64,000 nt of DNA from Thermochromatium tepidum ATCC 43061 (GTDB taxonomy: Bacteria > Pseudomonadota > Gammaproteobacteria > Chromatiales > Chromatiaceae): NCBI RefSeq assembly GCF_009664085.1, contig NZ_CP039268.1, positions 1,163,501 to 1,227,500 of the forward strand. Reading direction: 5' to 3'. The notes beneath the pieces are model-generated. The model was not told the DNA's origin, did not search any database, and saw only the letters and a program-made list of their open reading frames with translations. The translations under genes were made by a program, and so were the position numbers. Positions 46,127-54,808 of this stretch are shown one piece after another. Numbering within the stretch: position 1 is the stretch's first letter; each line of letters opens with the position of its first letter.

Positions 46127-47017
46127 TCACTGATGACGCTGGGCAGAGAGGCCGCCTAGGGAGGGGTGATCGTCCAGGATCTCGGTGACCAGGACCGTTC
46201 CAGGTGCGACCCGGGGCTTGGTGCCGGTACTCATCTCGAAGCCATGCCGCTTGATCCCGAGATAGCGGCTGGCCCAGGCGACCAGGATCTCGGCGACGTA
46301 CTCGGCGTCCTCAGGGTTGGTGAGCATGTGGTCGGCCTGGTCGAGCGAGATGAAGCTCTTGGGATGCAGCGCCGACTGATAGATCCGCGCCGCCTCGCTG
46401 ATATCCACGATGGTATCGAGCGGCGAGTGAAAGATCAGGAGTGGCCGCCTGAGGGCACGGATGTGATCGGGCGAGACATAGAGGTCCAGGTCCTCGAGGA
46501 ATTGCCGGCGGATCCGGAGGCGCCGGTGGCCGATCTGGACCGCGGCCTCGCCGCGCTCGGCGAGCTGGTCGCGCGCACCGGTCAAGAGGTGCTTGACGTG
46601 TGCCGCCGTCGCGGGCGCGGCGATGGTCGCCACCGCCTGGACCGAGGGCAGGTGCGCGGCCGCCGCGAGCACGGCCGCACCGCCCAGGCTGTGACCGACC
46701 AACAGGGCCGGGGCCGCGAAGTCCTGTTCCAGCTTGCGTGCCGCCGCCAGCAGATCCTGGACATTGGACGAGAAGTTGGTGTCGGCGAAATCGCCATCGC
46801 TGTGGCCCAGGCCGGTGAAATCGAAGCGCAGCGTCGCGATCCCGCGTTCGGCCAGTGCCCGGCTGATGCGGCTGGCGGCGGCCATGTCCTTGCCGCAGGT
46901 AAAGCAATGGGCGAAGAGGGCGTAACTGACCGCAGACACCGGCTCGGGCGGGGTCTCCAGTAGACCGACCAGGGTCTGGCCGTTGGCGTTGGGGAATTCG
47001 AGTCTAAGGCGTGACAT
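46127..47017 (-). CDS. Alpha/beta hydrolase, possibly a shortened hydrolase-OsmC protein
   Basis: The 296-residue protein has the nucleophile elbow GHSLGG, the oxyanion strand FAHCFTCGKDM and a C-terminal HM catalytic His in DQADHML. The FAHCFTCGKD signature and the TLRFDFTGLGHSDG stretch match the hydrolase half of proteins that often end with an OsmC peroxidase-like domain. Here the frame ends about 40 residues after the hydrolase fold (VAPGTVLVTEI then a short tail). The OsmC part is therefore missing. It is divergent from alr. Confidence 0.83.
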   Translation of the reverse strand: MSRLRLEFPNANGQTLVGLLETPPEPVSAVSYALFAHCFTCGKDMAAASRISRALAERGIATLRFDFTGLGHSDGDFADTNFSSNVQDLLAAARKLEQDFAAPALLVGHSLGGAAVLAAAAHLPSVQAVATIAAPATAAHVKHLLTGARDQLAERGEAAVQIGHRRLRIRRQFLEDLDLYVSPDHIRALRRPLLIFHSPLDTIVDISEAARIYQSALHPKSFISLDQADHMLTNPEDAEYVAEILVAWASRYLGIKRHGFEMSTGTKPRVAPGTVLVTEILDDHPSLGGLSAQRHQ

Positions 47018-47200
47018 GTGCGCCACCCTGTCGTCTGTGGCGTTGCAAGCTACCCAGCCCGGGCGTATCGCTACAACGGATCGTTTCTATAAAATCAATC
47101 TAATCATAGAATTGAATTCGCAGCCAAGCTGTGTTGCGCATTCGCGCCCGGCTTGTGCGACACTGACTGGCTTAAGCCTCAATCACCTGCGACTGCATCC
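47018..47200. promoter_or_regulatory. Promoter region ahead of the alr-cobU-btu operon
   Basis: These 183 bp between divergent genes contain the most A/T-rich patch nearby (about 47085-47125, with TATAAAATCAATC and ATAGAATTGAATTC). This is the likely site of the alr operon promoter. I saw no B12 riboswitch elements. Confidence 0.4.
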
Positions 47201-48304
47201 ATGTCCCGCTCTGCCCGCCCCTTGCGCGCCCGGATCCATCTGGACGCGATTCGCCATAACTATCGTCGCGCCCAGTCGCTGGCGCCGCATTCGCGCGCGC
47301 TCGCGGTGGTCAAGGCCGATGCCTATGGGCATGGCGCGGTCGCCGTGGCGCGTGCCCTAACCGGTGAGGCCGACGGCTTTGCCGTGGCCTGTGTCGAGGA
47401 GGCACTGGAATTGCGCGAATCCGGTATCCGGGGGCCGATGTTGCTGCTGGAAGGGGTCTTCAGTCCAGATGAGATCGCGCTCGTTGACCGCGCCGGACTC
47501 GCAATGGTGGTGCACTGTCGCGAGCAGCTGGACTGGGTGCTGGCGGCACGCCCCAGCCGGCGGCTCGATTGCTGGATCAAGCTCGACACCGGGATGCACC
47601 GGCTCGGTTTCTGCCCGTCCGAGTTCGCCGAGGTCAATGCGCGGCTGGCCGCCTGTCCGCATGTCGGCGAGCGCGTGGCCATGACCCATTTCGCCCGTGC
47701 CGACGAGCCGGACCATCCCTATACCTCGGTTCAGATCGATGCCTTCGAGCGGGCGCTGAACGGTGCCCGGATCGGGCGCAGTCTCGCCAACTCGGCGGCG
47801 GTGCTCGCCTGGCCCCAGACCCACGGCGACTGGACGCGCCCCGGGATCATGCTCTATGGCGTCTCACCCTTTGCCGGCACCGGGTCGAACGCGAACCTGG
47901 AGGCGGGTGAGCTGCGCCCAGCGATGACGCTCGAATCGGCCCTGATCGCCATCCGCGACCTGAAGGCCGGCGAGCCGATCGGCTATGGTGGACGCTTCGT
48001 CTGCGAGCGTCCGACCCGAATCGGGGTGGCGGCCATCGGCTATGCCGACGGCTACCCACGACAGGCGCGCGATGGGACGCCGATCGCCGTCGGTGGACGG
48101 CCCACCCGGCTCATCGGGCGGGTCTCCATGGACCTGATCACGCTCGACCTCACTGGCCTCGAGACCGCCCGCCCCGGCGATCCGGTCGAGCTCTGGGGCC
48201 GAACCGTGCCGGCCGCCGCCGTTGCCGAGGCGAGTGACACCATCGCCTATCAGCTCTTCACCGCGATCGGCCGGCGCGTGTCTCGGAGATATGAGGAGGC
48301 TTGA
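47201..48304 (+). CDS. alr: Alanine racemase
   Basis: The 367-residue PLP enzyme makes D-alanine for peptidoglycan. The PLP lysine is K38 in VKADAYGHG, and the second catalytic Tyr is in the IGYADGYPR region. ATG 47201 gives the family N-terminus ARIHLDAIRHNYR. Length matches Alr of E. coli (359). It is the first gene of a tight plus-strand run; cobU starts 6 bp later. Confidence 0.96.
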   Translation: MSRSARPLRARIHLDAIRHNYRRAQSLAPHSRALAVVKADAYGHGAVAVARALTGEADGFAVACVEEALELRESGIRGPMLLLEGVFSPDEIALVDRAGLAMVVHCREQLDWVLAARPSRRLDCWIKLDTGMHRLGFCPSEFAEVNARLAACPHVGERVAMTHFARADEPDHPYTSVQIDAFERALNGARIGRSLANSAAVLAWPQTHGDWTRPGIMLYGVSPFAGTGSNANLEAGELRPAMTLESALIAIRDLKAGEPIGYGGRFVCERPTRIGVAAIGYADGYPRQARDGTPIAVGGRPTRLIGRVSMDLITLDLTGLETARPGDPVELWGRTVPAAAVAEASDTIAYQLFTAIGRRVSRRYEEA

Positions 48305-48310
48305 CGCAGG

Positions 48311-48871
48311 ATGATCGGCGGGAACGAAAGGGCCACTCTCCTGGTCACCGGACCGGCGCGCAGCGGCAAGAGCGAATGGGCCGAGCGACTGGCGCACGAG
48401 TCGGAACGATCGGTCATCTATATCGCCACCGCACGCGAGGATCCGGATGACGCCGACTGGATGGCGCGCATTGACGCGCATCGCCGGCGCCGTCCCGCAC
48501 ACTGGTCGACCCTGTGCGTCCCCACCGAGCTGGAATCAGCCATCGCGACGGCGGACAGGGGCGATGTCTGCTTGCTGATCGACTCGCTCGGGACCTGGGT
48601 GGCGAACCTGATCGAGCTGGATGACGCGGCCTGGCAGGCGCGATCTGAGCGTCTGCTCACAGTGCTCGAACAGCGCCCAGCGGCCCTGGTCATCCTGGTC
48701 GCCGAGGAGACCGGCTGGGGTGTCATCCCCGCCTACCCGAGTGGGCGCCTGTTCCGCGACCGGCTCGGCGGTCTGGTGCGCCGGCTCGGACCGCGCTGTG
48801 CGGCGACCTATCTGGTGACGGGTGGGCACGCGCTCGACCTGCGCCGGCTTGGCGTCCCGCTTGAGCGCTGA
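48311..48871 (+). CDS. cobU: Adenosylcobinamide kinase/guanylyltransferase
   Basis: The 186-residue bifunctional enzyme phosphorylates adenosylcobinamide and then attaches GMP in nucleotide-loop assembly. The P-loop TGPARSGKS is at residues 13-21. YIATARE, IDAHRRRRP with the guanylylated His, and EETGWGVIP are diagnostic. It is 3 bp before the BtuF-like gene. That position suggests cobinamide salvage is coupled to uptake. Confidence 0.94.
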   Translation: MIGGNERATLLVTGPARSGKSEWAERLAHESERSVIYIATAREDPDDADWMARIDAHRRRRPAHWSTLCVPTELESAIATADRGDVCLLIDSLGTWVANLIELDDAAWQARSERLLTVLEQRPAALVILVAEETGWGVIPAYPSGRLFRDRLGGLVRRLGPRCAATYLVTGGHALDLRRLGVPLER

Positions 48872-48874
48872 GCG

Positions 48875-49759
48875 ATGTCGAGCCGCTGGGTGGTGCTTGG
48901 GCGTCATACCGGCTGGCTGGTGGGCGGGGTTATGCTCTGGGTCGCGCCCGTGCTGGCGACAACCCCGCTCCCGAGCGTCATGAGCACCAACCTCTGTGCC
49001 GACCTGCTCCTGCTGCGGATCGCCGACCCGGGACAGATCCGCTCGGTCTCGCGCCAGGGTCAGGACGCGCGGATCTCGCCCGTGGCTGATCAGGCACGGG
49101 CCTATCCGGGCAATCGCGGTGGGGTGGAGGATCTGCTCTACTTCAAACCGGACATCGCCCTCGTCTATCAGGGCTGGATGGGGCGACCTCATGCCAAACG
49201 GCTGGCCGGACAGGGGATCGAGGTCATCGCCTTACCCTATCCCCGGGGCTGGGACGAGGCACTCCAGACCGCGCGCGCCCTCGCCGCGCGCCTCGGGCGT
49301 GCCGAGACCGGCGCGGCCCTGATCGAGGGGCTCGAGCGCCGGATGCAGGCACTGGCCCGCCCCCGCGGCGCAGGCGCGCCCCGCCTGCTCTATCTGCGCC
49401 CGAGCGGCGGCACGGCGGGGCAGGGCACCTATGTCGATGATCTGATCAGGCGGCTCGGTCTGCGCAATCTGGCCGCCGAACAGGGCATCAAAGGCTGGGG
49501 ACGCTTTCCGCTCGAGCGCCTGGTGTCCGCGCCGCCCGATGTGTTCCTGCTCGGCTATTTCGATCAGGCCCAGTCGCCTGCGCGCTCGGCCTATGGCCGT
49601 CATCCGCGACTCCGTTCGCTCCTGGAACTTACCCCAGCGATCGAACTTCCGGGCCAGGCCTGGGGTTGCGGCGGGCTGGAGCTGCTTGAGGTCGCCGAAC
49701 AGATCAGCGCGCAACTCACCGCGATCGACCAGACCCGATCCCGGACGCCATCCCCCTGA
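48875..49759 (+). CDS. btuF: ABC transporter substrate-binding protein, BtuF-like
   Basis: The 294-residue periplasmic protein has a signal peptide (hydrophobic to about residue 29, VLATT) and the two-lobe helical-backbone pattern of the BtuF/FecB group (PSVMSTNLCADLLLL, YPGNRGGVEDLLYFKPDIAL). It is followed by btuC and btuD, and cobU precedes it, so cobamide or cobinamide is the likely ligand. A siderophore binder is the alternative from sequence alone. Confidence 0.82.
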   Translation: MSSRWVVLGRHTGWLVGGVMLWVAPVLATTPLPSVMSTNLCADLLLLRIADPGQIRSVSRQGQDARISPVADQARAYPGNRGGVEDLLYFKPDIALVYQGWMGRPHAKRLAGQGIEVIALPYPRGWDEALQTARALAARLGRAETGAALIEGLERRMQALARPRGAGAPRLLYLRPSGGTAGQGTYVDDLIRRLGLRNLAAEQGIKGWGRFPLERLVSAPPDVFLLGYFDQAQSPARSAYGRHPRLRSLLELTPAIELPGQAWGCGGLELLEVAEQISAQLTAIDQTRSRTPSP

Positions 49760-49763
49760 TCAG

Positions 49764-50741
49764 ATGCTGACTCTCGTGCTGTTACTCGCCCTGTCGCTGC
49801 TCAGTCTGGTCTCGCTCGGATTCGGCGAGGCGCCGCTCAGTATCGGCGAGGTGATCGCCGGTCTGCTCGGTACCGGACCCGAGACCCATCAGGTGATCGT
49901 GCGCGAGATCCGGCTGCCGCGCCTGGTGCTGGCCTGGCTGGTCGGCGCCGCACTCGGGGCCTCAGGTGCGGCGCTCCAGGGTCTGCTGCGCAATCCGCTC
50001 GCCGAACCGGGGCTGCTCGGGATCTCGGCGAGCGCCGGCCTGGGGGCGGTGCTGACGCTCTATTTCGGGCTCGCGCTGGTCAGTCCCTGGATGCTGCCGG
50101 CGGCGGCCATGTCCTTTGCCCTGCTGGCGACCCTGGTGCTCCAGGCACTGACGCGCGCCGGCTCAAACAATCTGACCCTGATCCTGGCCGGGGTGGCGCT
50201 GTCCTCGCTGGCCGGCGCCCTGACCGCACTGGCGCTCAATCTCGCGCCCAATCCGAGCGACGCGCAGGACATCGTGCTCTGGCTGCTCGGCTCGATCAGC
50301 GATCGCAGTTTCGACGACGTCTGGCTCTGTCTGCCCTTCGTGCTGCTGGGTCTAGCCCTATTGCTGGGGTGCGCGCCTTTGCTCGATGCACTGGCGCTCG
50401 GTGAGGCCGAGGCGAGCAGTCTCGGGGTCGATCTGGTGCATCTGCGTACCCGCATCGTCCTGGGATCGGCGCTCAGCGTCGGCGCGACCGTGGCGATCAC
50501 AGGCACCATCGGGTTTGTCGGGTTGGTGGTGCCGCATCTGCTGCGTCGTTTCGTCGGCTTCCGGCCAGGACCGCTGCTGCCGGCGAGCGCGCTGGGCGGG
50601 GCCGTGCTGGTGCTCGCCGCCGATATCGCGCTGCGTCTGCCCGAGACCGGGCGCGAGCCGATGCTGGGCGTGGTCACGGCCCTGATCGGCGCCCCCTTCT
50701 TCCTGGCCCTGGTGTGGCGCTCGCGGAGGGATCTGCCGTGA
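49764..50741 (+). CDS. btuC: FecCD-family ABC permease, BtuC-like
   Basis: The 325-residue permease has about ten membrane helices. It carries the family signatures IRLPRLVLAWLVGAALGASG and LRNPLAEPGLLGIS near the N-terminus, and GTIGFVGLVVPHLLRRFVG near residue 245, which couples to the ATPase. ATG 49764 follows the btuF stop by 4 bp, and its stop overlaps the btuD GTG start. Confidence 0.9.
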   Translation: MLTLVLLLALSLLSLVSLGFGEAPLSIGEVIAGLLGTGPETHQVIVREIRLPRLVLAWLVGAALGASGAALQGLLRNPLAEPGLLGISASAGLGAVLTLYFGLALVSPWMLPAAAMSFALLATLVLQALTRAGSNNLTLILAGVALSSLAGALTALALNLAPNPSDAQDIVLWLLGSISDRSFDDVWLCLPFVLLGLALLLGCAPLLDALALGEAEASSLGVDLVHLRTRIVLGSALSVGATVAITGTIGFVGLVVPHLLRRFVGFRPGPLLPASALGGAVLVLAADIALRLPETGREPMLGVVTALIGAPFFLALVWRSRRDLP

Positions 50742-51523
50742 GCCGGCTCGAAGGCGTCGCGGTGAGCGTGCAGCTTGGGGGACGGACGCTGCTGCATGAA
50801 CTGTCGTTCCAGGTCGGGGCCGGTGAGCTGGTCGGGCTCATCGGTCCCAATGGGGCCGGCAAGAGCACGCTGATCAAGGCGATCGCCCAGGTGTTGCCCT
50901 ATCGTGGGTCGATCCGGCTCGAGGGTGAGCCGCTAGAGCGGATCCCAGCGCGCGAGCGGGCGCGTCTGGTCGCCTATCTCGGGCAGGACGACCGCATCCA
51001 GTGGCCGATCGCGGTCGCCGATCTGGTCGCACTCGGACGTCATCCCTATCGCGGAAGCTGGTGGCGCGGGGCCGGACGGACGAGTGACGCGGATCGGCAG
51101 GCCATCGAGTCGGCGCTGCGCGCGACCGATGTCTGGTCACTGCGCGCGCGTGCCTCCGATACGCTCTCCGGCGGTGAACGGGCGCGGGTGCGGCTGGCGC
51201 GGGCGCTGGCGGTCGAGGCACCGCTCTTGCTCGCCGACGAGCCGGTCGCGGCGCTCGATCCGCGCCATCAGCTCGAGGTCATGGAGCTGCTGCGCGCCCA
51301 GGCGCATCAGGGTGCGAGCGTCATCGTGGTCCTGCACGATCTGACGCTGGCGAGCCGCTTTTGTGATCGCCTGCTGTTGCTGCATGAGGGGCGAACCGTG
51401 GCGGCGGGCGCGGTGGAGACTGTTTTGAGTGCGGATCATCTGCGTCTGGTTTATGGCATCGGCGCGGTCATTGGAGAACATCAAGGACAGCGTTATATCG
51501 TCCCTTGGTCATGCACACTGTAG
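50738..51523 (+). CDS. btuD: ABC transporter ATPase, BtuD-like
   Basis: The 261-residue ATPase has Walker A GPNGAGKST (36-44), Q-loop LGQDD, signature LSGGERARV and Walker B LLLADEP with the H-loop VLHDL. Start GTG 50738 overlaps the btuC stop as GTGA with GGAGG upstream, so translation is coupled. With btuF and btuC it forms a complete importer; no TonB-dependent receptor lies in the window. Confidence 0.9.
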   Translation: MSRLEGVAVSVQLGGRTLLHELSFQVGAGELVGLIGPNGAGKSTLIKAIAQVLPYRGSIRLEGEPLERIPARERARLVAYLGQDDRIQWPIAVADLVALGRHPYRGSWWRGAGRTSDADRQAIESALRATDVWSLRARASDTLSGGERARVRLARALAVEAPLLLADEPVAALDPRHQLEVMELLRAQAHQGASVIVVLHDLTLASRFCDRLLLLHEGRTVAAGAVETVLSADHLRLVYGIGAVIGEHQGQRYIVPWSCTL

Positions 51524-51530
51524 GTTCAAG

Positions 51531-52322
51531 ATGCGGTTCAGTCGGCTCTTGCCTTGGATAATCCTGGTGGTCTGCACTGGAGCGGGTGCGGCTTTGGCCG
51601 ACTGGCGACCCGTGACGCACGAACCCTGGCCCGCGCCCGAGGCCCCCATCAGTCATCGCGAGCAGACCCTGGAGTCATCGACCGGCCGCACCCTCAGGGC
51701 CCATCTGGTGCTGTTCGACTCACGCCGCTATCGGCTCGCCGTGCTCGATCTGGGGCCGGAGCTTGCGCCGACCTCGGCCTGGCTGGAACGCCTGCGCGCC
51801 GCCGGTCTATTGGCGGCGGTCAATGGCGGATTTTTCCATGCCGACGGCCAGCCGCTTGGGCTGGTCATCGCCGAGGGCAGATCCCTCAGCCGCTTCGAGA
51901 CGGTCAAGCCCCTAAGCGGCGTGCTCTATGACGATGGGCGCGGTATCCATCTGGAGCGGCGCGCGCGCTTTCAGTCGCGTCCAGGCATCGACGCCCTGAT
52001 CCAGTCTGGTCCCTATCTGGTCGAACGGGGACAGGCGGTGCGCGGACTCTCGACACAGGATGTCAGCCGCCGCACCTTCATCGCGACCGACTGGCGCCGT
52101 CACTGGATTCTGGGCGCCACGCGCGATGGCCTGACGCTCGCCGAGCTGGCCGAGGCGCTGGCCACGCCCGGCGCGCTCGCCCCCTGGCCGGTGGAGCGCG
52201 CGCTCAATCTCGATGGGGGCAGCTCGACCGGGTTCCTGTTCGACCCCGGCGAGGGACGGGCGCCGATCGAGCTGCGCGCGCGCCGCCCGGTGCGCAATCT
52301 GGTCGGGGTGCGGGCGCGTTGA
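51531..52322 (+). CDS. Phosphodiester glycosidase family (DUF2233) exported protein
   Basis: The 263-residue protein has a signal peptide ending AALA and the DUF2233/NAGPA-like core: AAVNGGFF, then LIQSGPYLV, RTFIATD, and LNLDGGSSTGF near the end. These domains cleave phosphodiester-linked sugars in animals and are found in bacterial envelope proteins whose substrate is unknown. It starts 7 bp after btuD and overlaps the next start, so it is part of the operon. Confidence 0.88.
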   Translation: MRFSRLLPWIILVVCTGAGAALADWRPVTHEPWPAPEAPISHREQTLESSTGRTLRAHLVLFDSRRYRLAVLDLGPELAPTSAWLERLRAAGLLAAVNGGFFHADGQPLGLVIAEGRSLSRFETVKPLSGVLYDDGRGIHLERRARFQSRPGIDALIQSGPYLVERGQAVRGLSTQDVSRRTFIATDWRRHWILGATRDGLTLAELAEALATPGALAPWPVERALNLDGGSSTGFLFDPGEGRAPIELRARRPVRNLVGVRAR

Positions 52323-53098
52323 TGGACGCGCTGTCCTGGCTGATCCCGATCGCACTGGCGGGGCTGGGTGTTAAGCTCTGGAGTCGCGTGCGGGCCATCC
52401 AGGGCTATGGTCGCGAGGGCGAACGCCAGGTCGGGGCCGCCCTAAAACGGCTGTTCCCGGCGGTCATCCATGACGTGATCCTGCCGAGTGCGCGCGGCGG
52501 TCTGACCCAGATCGACCATGTCGCCCTCACGCCCAAGGGCCTGCTGGTGGTCGAGACCAAGCACTATCGCGGCACCATCCTGGGCCGATCTGAGGATCGG
52601 CAGTGGGTGCAGCAGCGCGGACGTGCCCGCCGGACGTTCCAGAATCCCTGCCGTCAGAACTACGCCCATCTCAAGGCCGTCGAGGCGCTTGGACTCGGGG
52701 TGCCGGTCCTGGGACTGGTGGTCTTTACGGACTCGGCCTATTTTCCAGACGGTGTTCCGGACGGCGTGTCACGGCTGGCGACGCTGGAGGCGGACTTGGC
52801 GCCCTGGCGTCGCGGTCGGGTCTCACCCGAGCTGCGCCTGGCCTGGAACAGGCTTAAGCAGGCGATCCTGCAGGATACCCGGGCCAGACGGGCACACCGG
52901 CGGGGACTGCGTCGGCGCCATGGCTGGGAGCGGGGGCGGATCGCGGCCGGGATCTGTTTCATTCTGGCCGCGCTGTCGGCGGGTGGACTCTGGTCTTCGT
53001 CCCGAGACCCGCTGGGACTGGCCGCGAGCGGGTCGGCGTTCATCGAGTGGCTGACGCGCCTTCGGCCCCAAGCCCAGGTACTCGATGTTCAACGCTGA
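52322..53098 (+). CDS. NERD-domain (nuclease-related) membrane protein
   Basis: The 258-residue protein has an N-terminal membrane segment (about residues 5-22) and a NERD domain. The domain is GYGREGERQVGAAL, then QIDHVALTPKGLLVVETKHYRG with the D-x(n)-ExK residues of the PD-(D/E)XK fold. Another hydrophobic segment lies near residues 205-225. A basic patch precedes it. The domain is thought to act on DNA, without direct proof. ATG 52322 overlaps the previous stop, and the gene is convergent with cobE, overlapping by 10 bp. Confidence 0.85.
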   Translation: MDALSWLIPIALAGLGVKLWSRVRAIQGYGREGERQVGAALKRLFPAVIHDVILPSARGGLTQIDHVALTPKGLLVVETKHYRGTILGRSEDRQWVQQRGRARRTFQNPCRQNYAHLKAVEALGLGVPVLGLVVFTDSAYFPDGVPDGVSRLATLEADLAPWRRGRVSPELRLAWNRLKQAILQDTRARRAHRRGLRRRHGWERGRIAAGICFILAALSAGGLWSSSRDPLGLAASGSAFIEWLTRLRPQAQVLDVQR

Positions 53099-53505
53099 GT
53101 CCGGCGCGCCACGGCCACAGTCACGGCCTTGCCGTCCTCGCCGTGATGGATCCGTTTGGCGACCAGCAGCTCACCCCCCTCGGCGGCGAGTCGCGCCGCG
53201 GCTTCCGCCACGCTCGGTGTGCCGACCGCGCTGGCGGCGCGTACCGAGGGTGTCGGAACCACGACTCCGGCCAGTGTCTCGGACGGATAGAATCGCAGCG
53301 GCCAGCCGCGGAGCCTGGCCAGCTCCAGCAGGGCCGGTTCGTCGGTTTTGCGTTCATGGCTGGCCAGACAGCCCACCTCGACCGCACCAAGCCGGCTCAA
53401 GACCGCGTCGATGGCCTGCTCCAGGGTGGTGAGTGAAGCGCCGTGCTGACACCCGACGCCGATGGCGACCTCGATCCTCTGCAACTGACTTTCGTCCATG
53501 CCCAT
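53089..53505 (-). CDS. cobE: CobE / CbiG C-terminal-domain cobalamin protein
   Basis: The 138-residue protein resembles the C-terminal domain of CbiG, known alone as CobE: VAIGVGCQHGASLTTLEQAI, ASHERKTDEPAL, FYPSETLAGV, SVAEAAA. CbiG opens the delta-lactone ring of cobalt-precorrin-5A in the anaerobic route; the isolated C-terminal domain is of uncertain role. The start, with GAGGT a few nt upstream, overlaps the divergent cbiA start by 8 bp, an unusual face-to-face arrangement. Confidence 0.85.
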   Translation of the reverse strand: MGMDESQLQRIEVAIGVGCQHGASLTTLEQAIDAVLSRLGAVEVGCLASHERKTDEPALLELARLRGWPLRFYPSETLAGVVVPTPSVRAASAVGTPSVAEAAARLAAEGGELLVAKRIHHGEDGKAVTVAVARRTQR

Positions 53506-54808
53506 GTCACACCTCGATGTTCGTCACTGTCCCGCCCTGTTCGTCGCCGCCTGCGCCTCCGGTCAGGGTAAGACTACAGTGGTTGCGGCGCTCGCCCGGC
53601 ATCATCGCCGTCTCGGACGGCAGGTGCGGGTGTTCAAGACCGGGCCGGATTTTCTCGACCCCATGATCCTGGCGCGCGCGAGCGGCGCCGAGGTCAGCCC
53701 ACTGGATCTGTGGATGGTCGGCGAGGCGCTGTGCCGGCGCAAGCTCTATGAGGCGGCGGGCGAGGCGGACCTGATCCTGGTCGAGGGGGCCATGGGGTTG
53801 TTCGACGGTACACCTTCGGGCGCCGATCTGGCCGCGACCCTGGGGCTGCCGGTCGCGGTCCTGATCGATGCGCGCGGCATGGGTCAGACCCTGGGTGCGC
53901 TGGCGCTGGGTGTAGCGAGCTATCGGCCCACGCTGCGTCTGGCCGGGATCGCGGCCAACCAGGTCGGAAGCCCGCGCCATGCCGAGATGATCGCAGCGGG
54001 CCTGCCGGAGTCGGTGCACTATCTGGGCGCGATCCCGCGTCTGACCGAGGTCGCCTTGCCGAGCCGGCATCTGGGTCTGGTCCAGGCCGCCGAGATCGCG
54101 GATCTCGACCACAGGCTCGATGCGGCGTCCGAGCGGCTCGCCGGGCTGGCGCTCGCCGAGTTGCCCAAACCCCTGGAGTTTGCACCCCCGGAGCCCGAGC
54201 CCGAACCTCCGGGTCAGTGGCTGTCTGGATGCCGCATCGCGGTCGCGCGCGATGCGGCCTTCTCCTTCCTCTATGCCGACAATCTGCGTCTGCTCGAGGC
54301 CCTGGGGGCGAGGCTCAGTTTCTTCTCGCCGCTCGCCGACCCGGACGTCAGCGCCGATGCCATCTATCTGCCCGGTGGCTATCCTGAGCTGCATCTGGAG
54401 GCGCTCGCCGCCAACACCGGCATGAAACGCGCCCTCCACGCCCATGTCGCGTCCGGACGACCACTCTATGCCGAGTGCGGTGGGATGCTGTATCTGGTCG
54501 AGCAACTGACCGACCACAGCGGACAGACGGCCGACCTGGTCGGCTTGCTGCCGGGGCGTGCCCGGATGCAGTCGCATCTGGCCGGACTCGGGATGCAGTC
54601 GCTCGACACGCCGTTCGGTCGTCTGCGCGGTCACAGCTTCCATCACTCGACCCTGGAGACGCCGCTCGCGCCGGTCGCCTTCAGCCAACGTCAGCGCGAC
54701 GGCCGGCCGGGCGAACCCGTCTATCGTCTGGGATCGCTCCAGGCCAGCTATCTGCACCTCTATTTTCCATCCGCGCCGCGGGCCGCCGCAGCGCTATTCT
54801 CGGCCTGA
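53498..54808 (+). CDS. cbiA: Cobyrinate a,c-diamide synthase
   Basis: The 436-residue glutamine-dependent amidotransferase adds two amides to (hydrogeno)cobyrinate. The ATP-binding ASGQGKTT is at residues 20-27 and EGAMGLFDG follows. The class I glutaminase Cys is C327 in [10 protein letters not shown], and the C-terminal GHSFHHS holds the His. ATG 53498 or 53504 may be used. The 3' end overlaps the convergent copper ATPase by 15 bp. Confidence 0.94.
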   Translation: MPMSHLDVRHCPALFVAACASGQGKTTVVAALARHHRRLGRQVRVFKTGPDFLDPMILARASGAEVSPLDLWMVGEALCRRKLYEAAGEADLILVEGAMGLFDGTPSGADLAATLGLPVAVLIDARGMGQTLGALALGVASYRPTLRLAGIAANQVGSPRHAEMIAAGLPESVHYLGAIPRLTEVALPSRHLGLVQAAEIADLDHRLDAASERLAGLALAELPKPLEFAPPEPEPEPPGQWLSGCRIAVARDAAFSFLYADNLRLLEALGARLSFFSPLADPDVSADAIYLPGGYPELHLEALAANTGMKRALHAHVASGRPLYAECGGMLYLVEQLTDHSGQTADLVGLLPGRARMQSHLAGLGMQSLDTPFGRLRGHSFHHSTLETPLAPVAFSQRQRDGRPGEPVYRLGSLQASYLHLYFPSAPRAAAALFSA

